From Cornus controversa (Eukaryota; Streptophyta; Magnoliopsida; Cornales; Cornaceae): DNA of 64,000 bases. The notes beneath the pieces were generated by a model. It did not search any database and was not told the DNA's origin. It worked only from the letters and a program-made list of their open reading frames with translations. The translations under genes and the position numbers were made by a program. Where the stretch lies: assembly GCA_026545225.1 (NCBI GenBank), contig CM048845.1:80426533-80490532 (forward strand), in the 5' to 3' direction. Of this stretch, positions 21,761 to 32,298 are shown one piece after another; within the stretch, counting starts at the first letter, position 1, and each line of letters starts with the position of its first letter.

Positions 21761-22234
21761 TGTCCTTCCACAGTCGCCCTATTTATTGGTAGAAACTAAT
21801 CAGAGTAATTAATATTTTTTTGTATAATATATGTCTTACTTTGTCATTCAATAATATGTCATTCAAGTTTTAAGATATTTACACTAGTGTAATCGATAAG
21901 TAAATAAATTTATATTGGTTATAAAGCGGTTCTTCAATTTTTAAAAAAGATATATTCTTTAACTAAATTAGGAACCAAATTTATAACTAATTAATTATAA
22001 AGGAAATGATTATAATTAGTATATAGATTAATATAAAAAATTGTTATTATTATTATTTTTTTTACAATAATCTTATTTGTTTGTTAATGATATTTATTGC
22101 AAATATCTTAAAATTAAAAGGGTTTTTTTTAATGAAAAAGTAAGAGTTTTTTTCTTGGCACTCCCATAGTCCCATGTATATATTATATACATACACACAA
22201 AATTTGAATAAAACGGACAAATATGTTGCTACTA

Positions 22235-22325
22235 TTTAGTGTGCGAATGCATGGGCCACGGTCAAAGTGATACATATGCAGCTTGGAACTGCTGCATTTA
22301 TTTGCTTGGCAACAAAGAAAGTAAA
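22235..22325 (+). repeat. Fragment shared inverted with 30655-30740
   Basis: GCAGCTTGGAACTGCTGCAT and CTTGGCAACAAAGAAAGTAA match the reverse complement of 30655-30740, upstream of the sHSP pseudogene; a weaker copy is at 63070-63115. Flanking 21760-22235 is AT-rich with nothing recognised. Confidence 0.6.
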
Positions 22326-22331
22326 GTCTTA

Positions 22332-22510
22332 GGGCATCCACCGCGGGTTCTCTAAATTTGGTTCTCCAAATTTGAATTTTAGTTAGCCACCTCAGATCAA
22401 GATCTCTAAATTTTAACTCCACAATAGTTCTCCAGATTTGAATTTTAGCCAGCCACATCATAATCTCTAAATTTTGACTCCACAATAGGTTCTCCAGATT
22501 TTCATTACCC
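22332..22510. repeat. GGGCATCCACCGCGGG-ended MITE-like fragment
   Basis: Starts TTAGGGCATCCACCGCGGGT, followed by internal repeats of GTTCTCCAGATTTGAATTTT and CTCTAAATTTTGACTCC. Such ends are typical of plant PIF/Harbinger- or Mutator-like MITEs. A degenerate opposite end may be the GGCGAACCCGTTGCTCATAC stretch at about 28388, which would make everything between them nested inside it. Confidence 0.4.
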
Positions 22511-22769
22511 ACACAATTAAATAATCTTACACAATTAAATTAATCTTAAAATTTTATGTATATACATATTTATATTAAAAAATTTTATACTTTTTTAACT
22601 TGAAAATTCATAATTTTTTCGTTTTAAGTCAAAAAATAGCCAAAGTAGTACTCAAATTAAAGCTCTTGAAATTATCTTTCTAACAAAATTAGTTTCATCA
22701 AAAAATTCAATTTGTAGTGAAAGTTATTGAGGTTTAAGTGAATGATATATATATATATATATATATATA

Positions 22770-22874
22770 TAGGGGTGTACAAAGAACCGTGGGAACCGGA
22801 ACCAAGGGGAACCGTACCGGAACCATACCGAACCGTGGCTACTGTTCCGGTTCCGATTCCTAAAATTAGGAATC
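22770..22874. mobile_element. GGAACC hAT-like MITE, left part, interrupted
   Basis: TAGGGGTGTACAAAGAACCG plus GGAACC words to TAAAATTAGGAATC match the left part of the intact element at 63171-63925. The Ty3/gypsy LTR begins at the next base. It is preceded by (AT)n at 22744-22770. Confidence 0.75.
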
Positions 22875-23512
22875 TGATGCAGGAGCATCCGAGTTAGATG
22901 ATGTTGAGCTGTCAGATGACACGTTGATGACACTGAAATATCTTGAGTTGGCAAATCAGCGTAAAGATGGCAGAAAACCATGACCTTGTCACTAATTAGG
23001 GTATTTTTGGATGCGCTTCACTATTTTGGCCATAACTTTGGCTACAGGTGTCAGAATCGCCTTTATGACCACAATTCGGAAAGCTTGGTTCGGCGCGCAC
23101 GTCATGGGCACTAAGCTAAAGCTAGGTGTGTATTTTTTCGAGGCCAAAATACACTATTTTTTCCTCCGAATCCCTAATTTTAGTTATTTATTTTCTTTTT
23201 TAGTAATATTTCTTTTGTCGATTAGGAAATGATTCTGAACTTGATTTGGGCCAGATTTCTGGCAGCTTCCTTTTTTTATTTCGTATTTTATTTTGGCACG
23301 ATTATTAGGATTTTGCTATTTTTGGTAATGTTGACCAGTTTCAGCTATATAGTCCGACTTGTGGGTTGATGCGAAGGCACTTTTGATTTTGAATAATAAT
23401 ATTGAATACTAGAGACTTTTCTCTGAGTTTTTTGGGCAATTATCATACTTTCTTTCTGTTTATTTTCTGTTACCCTTAGCCTACAGAATAATCATTATTC
23501 TGTCCGACGTCA
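22875..23512 (+). mobile_element. 5-prime LTR of the Ty3/gypsy element
   Basis: Starts TGATGCAGGAGCATCCGAG and matches 27800 to about 28170. By eye about 23 differences fall in about 360 compared bases, mostly transitions, which points to an old insertion. The right end is placed at CGACGTCA just before the primer-binding site; the last 340 bp have no partner because the 3-prime LTR is cut. Confidence 0.8.
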
Positions 23513-23514
23513 GT

Positions 23515-23526
23515 TAGTATCAGAGC
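23515..23526 (+). other. Primer-binding site, initiator-Met tRNA type
   Basis: TAGTATCAGAGC is one mismatch from TGGTATCAGAGC, the usual plant retrotransposon site complementary to the 3-prime end of initiator methionine tRNA. Confidence 0.8.
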
Positions 23527-23563
23527 TTTCAGCATCTTCCTGGGTGAGATTTCATCAGTTTTC

Positions 23564-24322
23564 ATGGCTGGTGGTCATGGTCGTCGTGGGCAAGTTTCGA
23601 ACAAGGAAGTCCCACACCGTGATCGTAGTGTTCAGGATTTGATGATTGAGGATTTACAGAGGCAAGTTAGAGAGTTAACCCAGCGTCTAACGACACAGAC
23701 TATCAGTGACTGTGAGGTGGAAGATCACGAATCCGATTCCAGTTCCGACAACCCGTTTCACAATCGTGCTCGATTCTGGGGGCACTGTGATCGGGAAGAA
23801 CGTCATGGAGACCTCGATTTCAGAGTGGATCTGCCTGAGTTTTCTGGTACATTACAGGCCGAAGGATTTGTCGATTGGATGAACGAAGTAGGGCGTATCT
23901 CTGAATATAAAGAAGTCCGAGATCGTGTCAAGGTGAAACTGGTCGCCATCAAACTCAAAGGCAGAGCCTCTGCATGGTGGGAGAAGTTGAGGCGATCACG
24001 AGACAGGCAGGGCAAGGCCAAGATCACTAATTGGGAGAAGATGAAGATGAAGATGAAGATGAAGGGTCACTTCCTTCCTTTCGGTTACATTCAAACCCTG
24101 TTTCAGCAACTTCAGTCGTTGAGGCAAGGCACGAGATCGGTTGATGATTACACAAAGGAGTTCTATCAATTGATAACCCGGAATGATTTATCTGAGACGG
24201 AAGAACAGACGGTGGCGCGGTATTTGGGAGGATTGCTGCAGCCCCTACAAGACGTCTTCAGCCTTCACTCGCTTTGGACTGTTTCTGAAACATACCAACG
24301 CGCACTTGCTGTGAAAAAATAG
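23564..24322 (+). pseudogene. Ty3/gypsy gag, truncated by a stop
   Basis: Structural protein of the retrotransposon particle. The 252-codon frame begins MAGGHGRRGQVSNKE 38 bp after the primer-binding site and carries the conserved gag core: LPEFSGTLQAEGFVDW, AIKLKGRASAWWEKL, GTRSVDDYTKEFYQL and YLGGLLQPL. A TAG at 24320 ends it before the zinc knuckle, which lies in the same frame after two further stops (CFRCGEQGHRANECRK at about 24430). An AAGATG microrepeat expands KMKMKMK at about 24040. The MAGG start and core wording are those of plant chromoviruses. Confidence 0.85.
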
Positions 24323-24426
24323 CAGAATCGGAGGCCAGTGATCAGGAGCGATCAAAGCAACCGACCAGTTCGACCTTAAGAACCCCGTCCTGTCTAGCCG
24401 ACACCACAGGGTAATTCTCACTCGAA

Positions 24427-25226
24427 CATTAGATGTTTCAGATGTGGTGAACAGGGACACAGAGCGAATGAGTGTCGGAAGCCTGCTAGTCAGAAAGACA
24501 AAAATCTCCTGATTAAGAAAGATGTGGTAGACGAAACTGAGGAGACTGAAGAGCCTATGTATGATGATGTTGAAGATGGAGATGTTCTGTATGGAGATGG
24601 CCGTGAGAATCTGGTTATTCGTAAGAGTCTACTGACTCCCAGGGGCAATTCAGGAGATGATTGGTTGAGAACCAATATTTTTCACACAACCTGCACAATT
24701 GCAGATAAAGTCTGCAAGATGATCATTGACAGTGGCAGTTGTGAGAACATAGTATCTGAAGAGGCTGTCCAGAAATTGCAGTTGAAGACAGATCGTTATC
24801 CCAACCCATACAAATTGTCATGGCTGAATAAAGGCAATGAGGTAAAGGTGGATAGGAGATGCTTAGTGTCTTTCTTGATTGGCAAGAAATATTTTGATAA
24901 TGCTTGGTGTGATGTTGTGGCCATGGATGCTTACCATGTACTGTTAGGCAGGCCTTGGCAGTATGATCGCAGTGTTACTCATAACGGGCGAAAGAACACA
25001 TATTCCCTTAGCATCAAGGGGAAGAAGATTGTGTTGGCTCCTCGTCGGAAAGAAACCAGTCCTACCCTGGTAGCCAAAACTATTAACCTACTTTCTATGT
25101 CCAGGTTTTTAACTGAGATTGAGCATGAGGACGTGGTCTATGCTCTGCTGCCTTGTGGGAATAGCACAATGGACGTGAACGTGAATCCTGACTTACCAAC
25201 AGAGGTGCAGCAGCTGCTAACATAGT
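24427..25226 (+). pseudogene. Ty3/gypsy zinc knuckle and aspartic protease
   Basis: Continues the gag frame: CCHC knuckle, an acidic linker (DETEETEEPMYDDVEDG), then the retropepsin-like domain with active-site IIDSGSCENIVS at about 24723 and the flap-side LLGRPWQYDR at about 24945. The protease would cut the polyprotein. A TAG at 25225 interrupts the linker to reverse transcriptase (LLT, then FSDLMPEDLPP), and a frameshift near 25345 separates it from the RT frame. Confidence 0.85.
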
Positions 25227-25345
25227 TTTCTGACCTGATGCCAGAGGATCTTCCTCCTAGGCCGCTGCCTATGAGGGATATTCAGCATCAGATTGACCTT
25301 GTTTCGGGGTCTAGTTTGCTTAATCGACCGGCGAATCGCCTCAGT

Positions 25346-26640
25346 CCAAAGAATCTGAGGAGTTGCAGCGGCATGTGGTAGAGTTACTAGAGAGGGGCTA
25401 CATTCGTGAGAGTATGAGCCCATGTGCAGTTCCTGCTCTGCTAGTGCTGAAGAAAGATGGCTCTTGGCGTATGTGTGTTGATAGCCGAGCAATCAACCGG
25501 ATTACAGTGAAGTACAGGTTTCCAATTCCCCGTCTGGATGATATGTTAGACCAACTGTCCGGTTCTAAGGTCTTCTCAAAAATCGACCTTACAAGCGGCT
25601 TCCACCAGATCAGAATAAGGCCTGGGGATGAATGGAAGACAGCATTTAAGACGCAACATGGGTTGTATGAGTGGATGGTCATGTCTTTTGGGCTGTCCAA
25701 TGTGCCCAGCACATTTATGAGGTTTATGCATCAGGTTTTACGGCCTTTTATGGGAAAATTCGTCGTAGTTTACTTTGATGACATCCTCATCTATAGCCCA
25801 ACATGGACGTCACACTTTGATCACCTCCGTGCTGTCTTTGATATGTTGAGGACAGAGCACCTGTTCATCAATCAGAAGAAATGTGCTTTCTTCACTACTT
25901 CTGTAACTTTTCTAGGATTTGTGGTGTCTACTGATGGTGTTCATGCAGATCTATCGAAGATAGACGCGATTTTGGAGTGGCCCAAACAGAAAACCTTGCA
26001 CGATGTCAGAAGTTTCCATGGATTGGCATCTTTCTACCATCGGTTCATCAGAAATTTCAGCACTCTGATTGCTCCCGTCACAAAGTGCCTCAAGGGACGT
26101 GATTTTCATTGGTCCGAGGAGGTAGAGGCCAGTTTTCATCTGGTTAAGCAGAAGATGACAGAGACACTAGTTTTGGCACTTCCCGACTTTGAGAAGGTGT
26201 TTGAGGTAAACTGTGATGCATCTGGGGTGGGCATTGGTGGTGTTCTGAGTCAAAAGGGGCGTCTAATAGCCTTTTTTAGTGAGAAGCTATCAGGATCGAA
26301 GAAAAATTATTCCAATTATGATCTGGAGTTTTATGCCATCATTCAGTCCCTAAAGCATTGGTATCACTACCTAATACAGAGGAAATCCATTCTCCTCACT
26401 AATCATGAGGCCTTGAAATACATCAATGGCTAGCACAAGCTGAGTAGACGGCATGCCAAGTGGGTGGCATACTTGCAAGAGTTCACATTTGCGCTGAGGC
26501 ACCAGGCAGGGAGTTTGAACCGTGTTGCAAATGCACTGAGCCGTCGTACGTTGCTCCTCACCACCATGAGCACCAGAGTTGCAGGTTTCGATACATTCTC
26601 TGATATGTATGCTACAGTCCTTCTTTCGGGAGGATAATTC
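25346..26640 (+). pseudogene. Ty3/gypsy reverse transcriptase and RNase H
   Basis: RT copies the element RNA into DNA. Motifs in order: [65 protein letters not shown], catalytic [11 protein letters not shown] (about 25765), [11 protein letters not shown] and [13 protein letters not shown]. RNase H follows with [27 protein letters not shown] and [14 protein letters not shown] at 26431 breaks the RNase H tether (then RRHAKWVAYLQEF, RVANALSRR), and a frameshift lies at about 26610-26640. The core RT is unusually well kept, with a 356-codon open stretch. Confidence 0.92.
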
Positions 26641-27908
26641 AGGAGGTAACTGATGGTCAACGCCATGATTTTATTTTGCATAATGGTTACCTGTTTCGTG
26701 GATTAAAGTTGTGCATCCCAGATTGTTCACTAAGGCAACAGATTATTAGTGAACTTCATAATGAGGGTCATTTTGGACGAGACAAGACGTTGGGTCTGAT
26801 CTCTTCCAACTATTATTAGCCCAAGTTGACCAGTGACGTGGCTCATTATGTGGAGCGTTGTTATGTGTGTCAGCGGTCCAAGGGAGTTCTCACTAATGCG
26901 GACATGTACACACCTTTACCGGTCCCTGAAGCCCCTTGGCTTGATGTCAGTATGGACTTTGTGTTGGGCTTACCTCGTACCCAATGGGCCGTGGATTCTA
27001 TTTTGGTTGTGGTCGACTAATTTTCTAAGATGACCCATTTTGTTGCTTGCAAGAAAACAATAGATGCTGCCCGGGTCGCCCATCCTTACTTCAAGGAGAT
27101 TGTGCGTTTACATGGTGTTCCCCAATCCATTACCTCAGATTGTGATACCAAGTTCATGAGTCAATTCTGGAAGAGTCTATGCGCCTACCATCCTCAGACA
27201 GATAGTCAGACAGAGGTGGTGAACCGGAGTTTGGGGAACCTTTTGAGGAGTTTAGCAGGAACTAAACCAAAGCAGTGGAATTTGGCATTACCTCAAGCAG
27301 AATTTGCTTATAACAGGTCGAAGAACAAATCAATAGGAATGAGCCCATTTGAGATTGTCTATGGTCATAACCTATCTGGGGTGCTTGACTTAGCCCCTAT
27401 TTTGTGTGTGGGTCGTTTCAATTGCAAGGCAGATGAGATGGCAAAACATCTTTGAGGTATCCATGAGCAGGTCAAGCTGGCCATTCACAAGAGTAATGCC
27501 AAGTACAAGGTTCAGGATGACAGCCACCGTCGTCAAGTACTTTTTGACGTTGGTGATTTTGTTTGGGCGGTATTAACTCGTGATCGTTTCCCTGTTGGAG
27601 AGTACAACAAGCTAAAAGAGCGAAAGATTGGTCCCTGTGAGATCCTGCAGAAGATCAATGATAACGCCTACAGACTGCGCCTTCCCAGTCATTTGAGGAC
27701 TTTGGACGTCTTTAATGTGAAAAATCTGAGTCCTTGTTTTATGGATTCCGATGAAGCTGCTATAAACTCGAGGACGAGTTCTTTCCAACCCAAGGTGACT
27801 GATGCAGGAGCATCCGAGTCAGATGATGCTGAGCTGTCAGATAACACGTTGATGGCACTGAAATATCTTGAGTTGGTAGATCAGCGTAAAGATGACAGGA
27901 AACCGTGA
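26641..27908 (+). pseudogene. Ty3/gypsy integrase, ORF end overlapping the 3-prime LTR
   Basis: Integrase inserts the DNA copy into the genome. HHCC zinc region (LHNEGHFGRDKT, CYVCQRSKG), first catalytic Asp in SMDFVLGLPRTQW, second in ITSDCDTKFMSQFW, and the Glu in SQTEVVNRSLGNLLRSL. About a dozen residues before YHPQTD are deleted (CAYHPQTD). Stops occur at 26818, 27018 and 27453. The C-terminal GPY/F-type module is present (KLKERKIGPCEILQKINDN, HLRTLDVFNVKNL). The frame then runs through NSRTSSFQPK into the 3-prime LTR at 27800 and stops at 27906, after VDQRKDDRKP. No classical chromodomain is visible. An ORF ending inside the LTR recalls CRM-lineage chromoviruses; this assignment is inferred. 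Confidence 0.8.
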
Positions 27909-28170
27909 CCTTGTCACTAATTAGAGTATTTTTGGATGCGCTTCAGTATTTTAGCCATAACTTTGGCTACAGGTGTCAGAATCGCCTTTATGACCACAAT
28001 TCGAAAAACTTGATTCGGCGCGCACGTCATGAGCACCAAGCTAAAGCTGAGTGTGTATTTTTTCAAGGCCAAAATACACTATTTTTTCCTTCGAATCCCT
28101 AATTTTAGTTATTTATTTTCTTTTTTAGTAATATTTCTTTTGTCGATTAGAAAGTGATTTTGGACTCAAT
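27800..28170 (+). mobile_element. 3-prime LTR of the Ty3/gypsy element, truncated
   Basis: Begins TGATGCAGGAGCATCCGAG. The polypurine tract before it is degenerate (AACCCAAGGTGAC). Similarity to the 5-prime LTR ends at about 28165; then sequence of the host MITE resumes (TAGATTGTAGATCTCACAT). About 270 bp of this LTR is therefore missing. Confidence 0.8.
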
Positions 28171-28300
28171 TTTTAGATTGTAGATCTCACATATATATAT
28201 ATTTTGTATTTTCAAGCTTCATTGAAAAAAAAATTAAGGAACCGCGGTTCGGAACCGGAACCGAACCGAAAATCGCTGTTCGGTTGACTAAATCCAGCCA
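28171..28300. mobile_element. GGAACC hAT-like MITE, right part, truncated
   Basis: TTTTCAAGCTTCATTGAAAA and GGAACCGCGGTTCGGAACC match 63690-63790 of the intact element. The right terminus GTGCACCCCTA is missing; the sequence leaves the element at GGTTGACTAAATCC. Confidence 0.65.
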
Positions 28301-29024
28301 ACCATTAAGCTAATCAATTGTGGGTCCCACTAATTTGGCGAATCTGTTATTTGGCTACAATGATGATCCGTTCGCCAGACCTGTGTCTGGCGAACCCGTT
28401 GCTCATACTCTTAGGGATTATATTTGGATGGCAAGCTTACAGTGGTCACGTGTCGTATCCATTTTTGGTTGGTCAATGTGTTTTAGCTGCTCTCTGTCCG
28501 ATGAGAAATTAAGTTCATTTCATTTTTTATATGTTTTTTTGAATTTTTGCTCTAATTAATTGTTAAAAAATTAAATATAGACAATAATAAAAAAAATTAG
28601 ACTTTTTTTATTTTTTTGAAAATTGTTTTTATTTTCATAAATTCTGTCTCTTTCTAATGGAAAAAGTTCCGAAAACCAAAAATTTTCATTAAAGTAATTG
28701 TTCATAGTTATTTTTTTGCCCCAAAAAAAATTTTCAGAAAAAAAATTCCTCTTTTTTTTATTAAGGAAAAAAAAACTTAATATTAAAAAACCCCATTCTT
28801 TTTAATGGAAAATTTTTCAGAAACAATTTCCAGAAAACAAAAAGAAATCTGAAATTTTTTATTATGTAATTGTGTTTTTTTAGTTTTTTTCTCCGAAAAA
28901 AACTCTCTTCTCTCTATTGCTCTTTATTTTTTATAATAATGAAAGGGGTAAATGGTCATAGAAAAGAAAAAATATGTGCAAAAAAATATATATATTTAAT
29001 ACCACAGAGATACCGTGTATTAAG
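28301..29024. other. AT-rich filler with A/T runs
   Basis: 28320-28500 is mixed sequence with an inverted-repeat look (GTTCGCCAGACCTGTGTCTG). 28550-28900 is a series of A and T homopolymers. No gene seen. Confidence 0.5.
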
Positions 29025-30305
29025 GCTTGCTTGGTTTGTATCTCCCAAAACAGAAAACTGTTTTGGGAGTGATTAAAACAAAGTAATTGGTTTTTTGTAT
29101 TACTTGAAACTATTTTTAGAGAATAATTCTTTGAGAACTGAGTCGCTTGAGTATAGGATTTTAGAGGGAAAAAAAACATGTTTTATGAGTTTTGAAAATA
29201 AAAGAGAGAACGAAGGAAAACACGGAGCTATAATGCTTTACTTAAAAATATGATAACTCATGCTCGTTTCTAACATCGATGAACATCCATGGCCATCATC
29301 AAAACTTTTGACCAAAGCCCCAAAGCACACCCACCCGCAAATCAAAGAACACCCATGGCAATCATTAAAGCATTTGCCCAAAGCTCCAAAGCACACCAAC
29401 CAGCAAATCAAAGAATGCTTCCACAATTGTCCCATCGAATCAAAGAACACTTCATTTCCGCCGCCATATTCCCCTACCTCATCGAAAATTCAATCAGAAA
29501 CCCATCCACCGTCGCCAGTGTCTCAACTCTCTGATCTTCACATTCAGAAATTACTTGCACGAAGCTCGTTCCATCTCTTTCTCCTTCTCCTACTCTCTTT
29601 ATCTCCCCGGATACTTTACCTCTCTCCTTTTTTTTCTTTTATTTTTCTCCCTTTTCTCTTGGCTTGCATCTCTCTCTCTCTAGCTTTCCCTTTCTCTCAA
29701 CGACACCCACCTCTGTGATCATTCTTCTTTTTAATGACTTTGGTTACTTATTCAACAAAAGAATCTGGAGCAACATAAATGCATTGTGCACACAAATCTC
29801 ATAAGATATGTTTGGATACACAATTATACATAATAATGCACTTATTATCATAATAATACAATTACATGATTTGGTTAATTTTTGAAAAAAAAAAATTGGA
29901 TTCCTTTCATTTATTTGATATAATTTGAGAATTACTTTAATTAGTAAAACTTATTTTTTATTATAGTAGTGCGTAATTTTTGTTATTTTATTTGTTCAAA
30001 AAATTATTTTTAGTACAAGTAGATTTAGTAAGTTAAAAACACTAGCTTAAACGTAATGCACCTCCAACACTTATTAATAAAAATTGTATTATTATATTTA
30101 AGAAAAATAAAATAAAAATTATTCTTTGAAAACTGGTCAGTAGATACAACCAAGTAGATTTATGAGTTTTTGTTCTTTGAAAAATATTTTGTAATTTTAC
30201 TAACCAAGCGAGTTTTTAAACTGAAAAATTTCAAAACTATTTTCTATTTTGATTCTGTAAAAGTTGAAAAAACATAAAATTGTTTTTACAGTTACAAAAC
30301 AAGTA
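29025..30305. mobile_element. TIR-flanked element, copy 1
   Basis: Both ends carry a related terminal repeat: GCTTGCTTGGTTTGTA at 29028, and TTACTTGTTTTGTAACTG read inwards from about 30305. The outer parts match 52074-53510 in reverse orientation (TGAGTATAGGATTTTAGAG; TTGGAGGTGCATTACTTTTA on the other strand), but about 29235-29520 does not resemble the corresponding interior of the other copy. The part at 29560-29718 is strongly pyrimidine-rich. No transposase seen. The superfamily is unclear (hAT- or Mutator-like). Confidence 0.5.
29283..29414 (+). repeat. 66-bp tandem repeat keeping a reading frame
   Basis: Two 66-bp units starting ACATCCATGGCCATCATC (29283) and ACACCCATGGCAATCATT (29349). 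In the open plus frame each reads as 22 residues (HPWPSSKLLTKAPKHTHPQI, then HPWQSLKHLPKAPKHTNQQI). It may be coding by chance. Confidence 0.7.
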
Positions 30306-30561
30306 AATTTTTTCATGATAATAGAAAAAACTCATAGATGTATAATCTGTGTTGGTGTGATTCCTTTCAAGACATCTCAGAGTACTTAATATTTAATCGT
30401 GCAAAAGTGGTAGTATGCTTACTTTTGTAAATGTGAAGGTATATTATGATCCAAAATATTACATTTTTTTAAAATCACATAAAAGGGTTTTGAACCCTTT
30501 TGTCATTATCCTTAGTACATTTAAAATAGTGTTGCGTTTGATTTAAGCTCAATTTATTTAC

Positions 30562-30740
30562 AGGTCTACTTTCAACTTTTCAGGGGATATCATCAGATTT
30601 GTTTCCTGTACCACTCCTGTCTGTCCTTTCTTCTGGCCATCCTTTCTTGCGACAGGTAAAGACCTTACTTTCATTGTTGCCAAGCAAATAAATGCAGCAG
30701 TTCTAAGCTGCAAATGTATCACTTTGACCATGGTCCATGC
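30562..30740 (-). pseudogene. Exon-like fragment of an unknown gene
   Basis: On the minus strand an open frame ends ARKDGQKKGQTGVVQETN, LMISPEKLKVDL at a usable donor (GACCT/GTAAAT). The same DNA recurs at 22235-22325 (plus) and, interrupted by a MITE, at 63060-63170 and 63934-63975. The family is not recognised; recurrence next to sHSP-like fragments suggests the two travelled together. Confidence 0.35.
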
Positions 30741-30831
30741 GAATGCACACCGCCCTCTATCTTTCTCTAACCTTTCCCCAATCTCTCTCTTTCTCTCTCT
30801 GAGAGAACACAAAATCCCTAGAGATCCATTA

Positions 30832-31166
30832 ATGGCCATCTCTAGACTTGCAAACAGAGCCCCCGCTTCAACCCTCTTCTTCACCAACCTCCTCCACCTG
30901 AATCCTGCACCACTGATGGTAGCTCCTCTCGCTGCCGGAGTGACTCATATGAGTACGTAGTTCAGTCTCTCGCGATGGTAGCTCCCTGCTTCTCCGGCAT
31001 CATAGATCTCCCCCCTGGTTTGTACAACACGGACCAGATCAAAGCTTCAATGAAGTTCGGTGTTTTGAAGATTGTGATTCCGAAGCTCAAGCCAGAGGAG
31101 ATGAATGACTCTTCTCTGATTGCACCGCGGATTGAGTTTCGTGGCCCGTGGCTACCGTGGAATTGA
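30832..31166 (+). pseudogene. Organelle-type small heat shock protein pseudogene 1
   Basis: Small heat shock proteins are ATP-independent chaperones with an alpha-crystallin domain. 30832-30960 encodes a targeting-like N-terminus (MAISRLANRAPASTLFFTNL), rich in Arg/Ser/Ala and closely matching 59242-59430. The expected donor is mutated (CATATGAGT against GTTGTGAGT). Sequence then jumps into the end of the alpha-crystallin domain: IIDLPPGLYNTDQIKASM, FGVLKIVIPKLKPEE (30999-31110). Most of exon 2, including the N-terminal half of the domain, is deleted. The 3-prime flank (GTTGTTGATCAGTGAATG at 31279) matches that of 50141-51031 (51094). Confidence 0.75.
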
Positions 31167-31169
31167 TCG

Positions 31170-32298
31170 AGCTGTGAAGGACAGAATTAGGTCGATGTTT
31201 ACTCAAATATATATTTACATATATGTATATATGTGAAATGATTGGTAATGTGTTTGAGTTTTTTTTATATTTGGGAAGTTGTTGATCAGTGAATGGTATG
31301 TGGAAATAGGTAGATAGAAATTATCCCATCTTTTTTATAAAGTCCTACAATTATCCAATATATTAGCACTTTTTTAAAAGTCATTATTGTTTACAATAAA
31401 AATACTTTAAAAAATATAATTAACAATAAAATTAAAAAGTACTTTATATATAACCTTTATATATAACCAGACACTTAATCTATATTTATATATGAGAATC
31501 CTAGGAGAAAGGGCTCCGATAGAGTTAATAAGTAAAGATACCACACAGTATGACTTGGGCTGTGACCTTAAATAGAGCATAATGAAAAGTTAGTATTCAT
31601 GCCAACCCTAAGTAGTTGGGAAAAGGATTTGTTTGTTGATGTGTATCATATGTTATTGTGATAATGATTATATAGAACTAAACCCATAACCTGTTGTAGC
31701 TTAAAACACAGTGCTTTGAAGACATCAGAAAATACAACCAATAGTTGATCAATGCATTGATGGTAGAGACAAATGGCTAAAGTATGATTTTTTTACACTT
31801 GACATTTGGATGAGTAATTGTGAGATATTCAGAGCGAATTATAATTCGAAGGTGTATCGACAAAAGGTATTCCATTTTGTATATTGTTGTGAGAATTTTT
31901 TTCACTCTTTCCTATTTTTATTCAAATCCTCATATAGACTCATAGAGGCTGTTAACCAAATACTCTTTCCTTCCTTTAAGCAGTTGTATTTTGAGTTGTT
32001 GTAGTCTGATTAGGGCCTTGAGTGGCCAATTTACATGTCATGTGTACTGGGCCTATCCCTATTATTGCCTTAATAGATTCAGTTAACATAAAAGAAAAGA
32101 AGTTAAGTTAAATCTGTAAAATTCTAAATCAACTAGTTGAGTTCTAAACACTGGTGTTCAGTATACCGATTTTCATAATAACTTTTACTTTTTTTCCCAT
32201 TTAAGTAAAATTGTATGGTTTAATAGTTTCTGTACCGAAACATAATTTATATTAATATCATATTTTGAGGATTTTATAACGCCTCTTTTCTTTTCTAG
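31170..32298. other. Non-coding, with a possible LINE 3-prime tail
   Basis: 31200-31320 is former sHSP 3-prime flank. About 31495-31640 ends with CCAACCCTAAGTAGTTGGGA and a GTTTGTTGATG tail, which resembles the 3-prime end of plant LINEs. The rest is AT-rich with no gene seen. Confidence 0.4.

Noticed and set aside
22875..28170. Active autonomous gypsy element
   Set aside because: At least seven stops or frameshifts, an integrase deletion, a truncated 3-prime LTR and divergent LTRs.
29260..29718. 152-codon secreted or membrane protein
   Set aside because: The hydrophobic C-terminal part is translation of a pyrimidine-rich tract within a TIR element, and the other copy breaks the frame.
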